Below, one piece after another: positions 6,386 through 7,458 of a stretch of DNA of 7,458 nucleotides (position 1 is its first letter; each line of letters starts with the position of its first letter). Source of the DNA: Flavobacteriaceae bacterium UBA3440 (GTDB taxonomy: Bacteria > Bacteroidota > Bacteroidia > Flavobacteriales > Flavobacteriaceae); NCBI GenBank assembly GCA_002378585.1, contig DFSJ01000050.1, positions 1 to 7,458 on the forward strand, written 5' to 3'. Both the position numbers and the translations under genes were made by a program. The notes under the pieces were generated by a model that did no database searches, was not told the DNA's origin, and saw nothing but the letters and a program-made list of their open reading frames with translations.

Positions 6386-6398
6386 TTTAAAAGAGCAA
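6381..6398 (+). repeat. Short inverted repeat TTGCT-N8-AGCAA over the -12 element
   Basis: TTGCT (6381-6385) and AGCAA (6394-6398) are inverted copies. Between and overlapping them is a perfect ten-base palindrome, CTTTTAAAAG (6384-6393). The repeat covers the sigma-54 -12 element and runs to the predicted start site. It could be an operator or aid strand opening, but AT-rich dyads of this size also arise by chance. Confidence 0.35.
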
Positions 6399-6418
6399 TC
6401 ACACTTAATACAACTGTT

Positions 6419-7458
6419 ATGAGCAAAATTATAGGTATTGACTTAGGAACAACCAATTCATGCGTTTCCGTAATGGAGGGCAATGAACCCGTAGTTATTC
6501 CAAATGCAGAAGGAAAAAGAACCACACCCTCGGTAATCGCTTTTGTTGAAGGCGGTGAAATTAAGGTTGGGGATGCGGCCAAAAGACAGGCAGTAACCAA
6601 CCCTCATAAAACCATCTACTCGATTAAACGATTCATGGGCAACAAATTTTCGGAGTCCAAAAAAGAAGTAGGTCGCGTTCCCTACACTGTGGTTCAGGGG
6701 GACAATGACACCCCAAGAGTAGATATTGATGGTCGTTTGTATACGCCACAAGAATTGTCAGCCATGATTCTTCAAAAAATGAAGAAAACTGCTGAGGATT
6801 ACTTAGGTCAAGAAGTGACCAGAGCGGTCATCACGGTACCTGCTTACTTTAACGACGCTCAAAGACAAGCTACCAAAGAAGCGGGAGAAATCGCAGGATT
6901 AAAAGTGGAGCGCATCATCAATGAGCCTACAGCGGCTTCATTGGCCTACGGATTAGACAAGAAAAATACAGACCAAAAGATTGTTGTTTTTGACTTTGGA
7001 GGAGGTACCCATGACGTATCTATCCTTGAGCTAGGTGACGGAGTTTTCGAGGTGCTTTCAACCGACGGAGATACTCACTTAGGAGGTGATGACGTGGATC
7101 AAACCATTATTGACTGGTTGGCTGACGAGTTTCAGTCAGAGGAATCTATGGATTTGCGCAAGGATGCTATGGCGCTTCAACGTTTGCGTGAGGCAGCAGA
7201 GAAAGCTAAAATTGAACTTTCTTCTTCTTCTCAAACAGAGATTAATTTGCCTTACATCACAGCGACTGCCTCTGGGCCTAAGCACTTAGTGCGCACATTA
7301 ACCCGTGCCAAATTTGAACAATTGATTTCGGATTTGGTGGAACGGACCATCAAACCTTGTGAATCAGCACTCAAGGCGGCAGGTTTGTCAAAAAGCGATA
7401 TCGATGAAATTATTTTAGTCGGTGGTTCAACACGCATCCCAGCTGTTCAAGAGGCGGT
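6419..7458 (+). CDS. dnaK: Chaperone DnaK (Hsp70), N-terminal 346 residues, cut by window edge
   Basis: DnaK is the ATP-dependent Hsp70 chaperone of the cytoplasm, working with DnaJ and GrpE in protein folding and stress recovery. The frame opens with [20 protein letters not shown], the phosphate-1 motif, and stays open to the window edge. The visible part is most of the nucleotide-binding domain. It includes Lys70 (catalytic Lys70 in E. coli), [19 protein letters not shown] (138-156), [14 protein letters not shown] (167-180) with Glu169, the phosphate-2 motif [13 protein letters not shown] (192-204), [11 protein letters not shown] (217-227) and the adenosine motif [11 protein letters not shown] (331-341). 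His198 replaces the Phe found in E. coli (GGGTFD). The substrate-binding domain and C-terminal tail lie outside the window. The ATG at 6419 directly precedes the conserved N terminus. Its control region contains a predicted sigma-54 promoter and a TGACA/TGTCA dyad. No CIRCE element is visible. Confidence 0.97.
   Translation, partial: MSKIIGIDLGTTNSCVSVMEGNEPVVIPNAEGKRTTPSVIAFVEGGEIKVGDAAKRQAVTNPHKTIYSIKRFMGNKFSESKKEVGRVPYTVVQGDNDTPRVDIDGRLYTPQELSAMILQKMKKTAEDYLGQEVTRAVITVPAYFNDAQRQATKEAGEIAGLKVERIINEPTAASLAYGLDKKNTDQKIVVFDFGGGTHDVSILELGDGVFEVLSTDGDTHLGGDDVDQTIIDWLADEFQSEESMDLRKDAMALQRLREAAEKAKIELSSSSQTEINLPYITATASGPKHLVRTLTRAKFEQLISDLVERTIKPCESALKAAGLSKSDIDEIILVGGSTRIPAVQEA

Noticed and set aside
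6251..6418. Search for a CIRCE (HrcA) operator before dnaK
   Set aside because: No TTAGCACTC-N9-GAGTGCTAA or near match is present; the TGACA/TGTCA dyad is different in sequence and spacing.
6240..6422. Plus-strand 60-codon frame ending in a TGA that overlaps the dnaK ATG, resembling a leader peptide
   Set aside because: It overlaps the sdaA 5' end, contains the predicted promoter and dyad, and would lie mostly upstream of the predicted transcription start. Its composition is not protein-like.
6367..6751. Two overlapping minus-strand frames opposite dnaK
   Set aside because: They are antisense shadows of the strongly conserved DnaK N terminus, with no recognisable motifs or start signals.
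7086..7437. Short frames on both strands inside dnaK
   Set aside because: They overlap the conserved nucleotide-binding domain in other frames and look like chance frames.

Overview
The window looks like ordinary chromosomal housekeeping sequence from a Bacteroidota bacterium, probably an aerobic Flavobacteriales-like or related lineage. Three things suggest this. Promoter-like boxes of the Bacteroidota -7 type (TAnnTTTG) sit upstream of minus-strand genes with no clear Shine-Dalgarno sequences. The protein sequences have a Bacteroidota flavour, for example a DnaK that reads GGGTHDVS and an exported MsrB next to a small lipoprotein. GC content is moderate. I see no mobile element, CRISPR array, phage gene, tRNA or rRNA, and no gene-free stretch longer than about 170 bases.

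Layout from left to right. The left end holds the first 266 codons of a dihydrolipoyl dehydrogenase gene (lpdA, minus strand, cut by the window edge) with a good -7 promoter box. Next are two minus-strand genes 9 bases apart: an unrecognised small lipoprotein and an exported methionine-R-sulfoxide reductase (msrB). Divergent from them on the plus strand is a UMF1/Atg22-like MFS transporter. Its 3' end overlaps by 13 bases the end of an oppositely oriented RluA-family pseudouridine synthase. That synthase lies 2 bases downstream of panB and can only start at TTG. Upstream of panB, also on the minus strand, is a single-chain iron-sulfur L-serine dehydratase (sdaA). Divergent from sdaA, at the right end, are the first 346 codons of dnaK.

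The most interesting signal is in the 168-base sdaA/dnaK intergenic region. Immediately upstream of dnaK is a perfect match to the -24/-12 promoter of sigma-54 (TGGCAC-N5-TTGCT). Just upstream of it is an inverted repeat, TGACA-N6-TGTCA, followed by a third TGTCA half-site. There is no CIRCE element and no clear housekeeping promoter for dnaK here. The sequence therefore suggests that this chaperone gene is controlled by sigma-54 and an enhancer-binding activator, unlike the sigma-32 or HrcA/CIRCE models. This is a prediction from sequence only.

Functionally the window mixes central metabolism (Lpd, serine deamination to pyruvate, the first committed step of pantothenate synthesis), protein quality control and repair (DnaK, MsrB), RNA modification and transport. 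Apart from the dnaK control region I found no evidence of a new multi-gene system.
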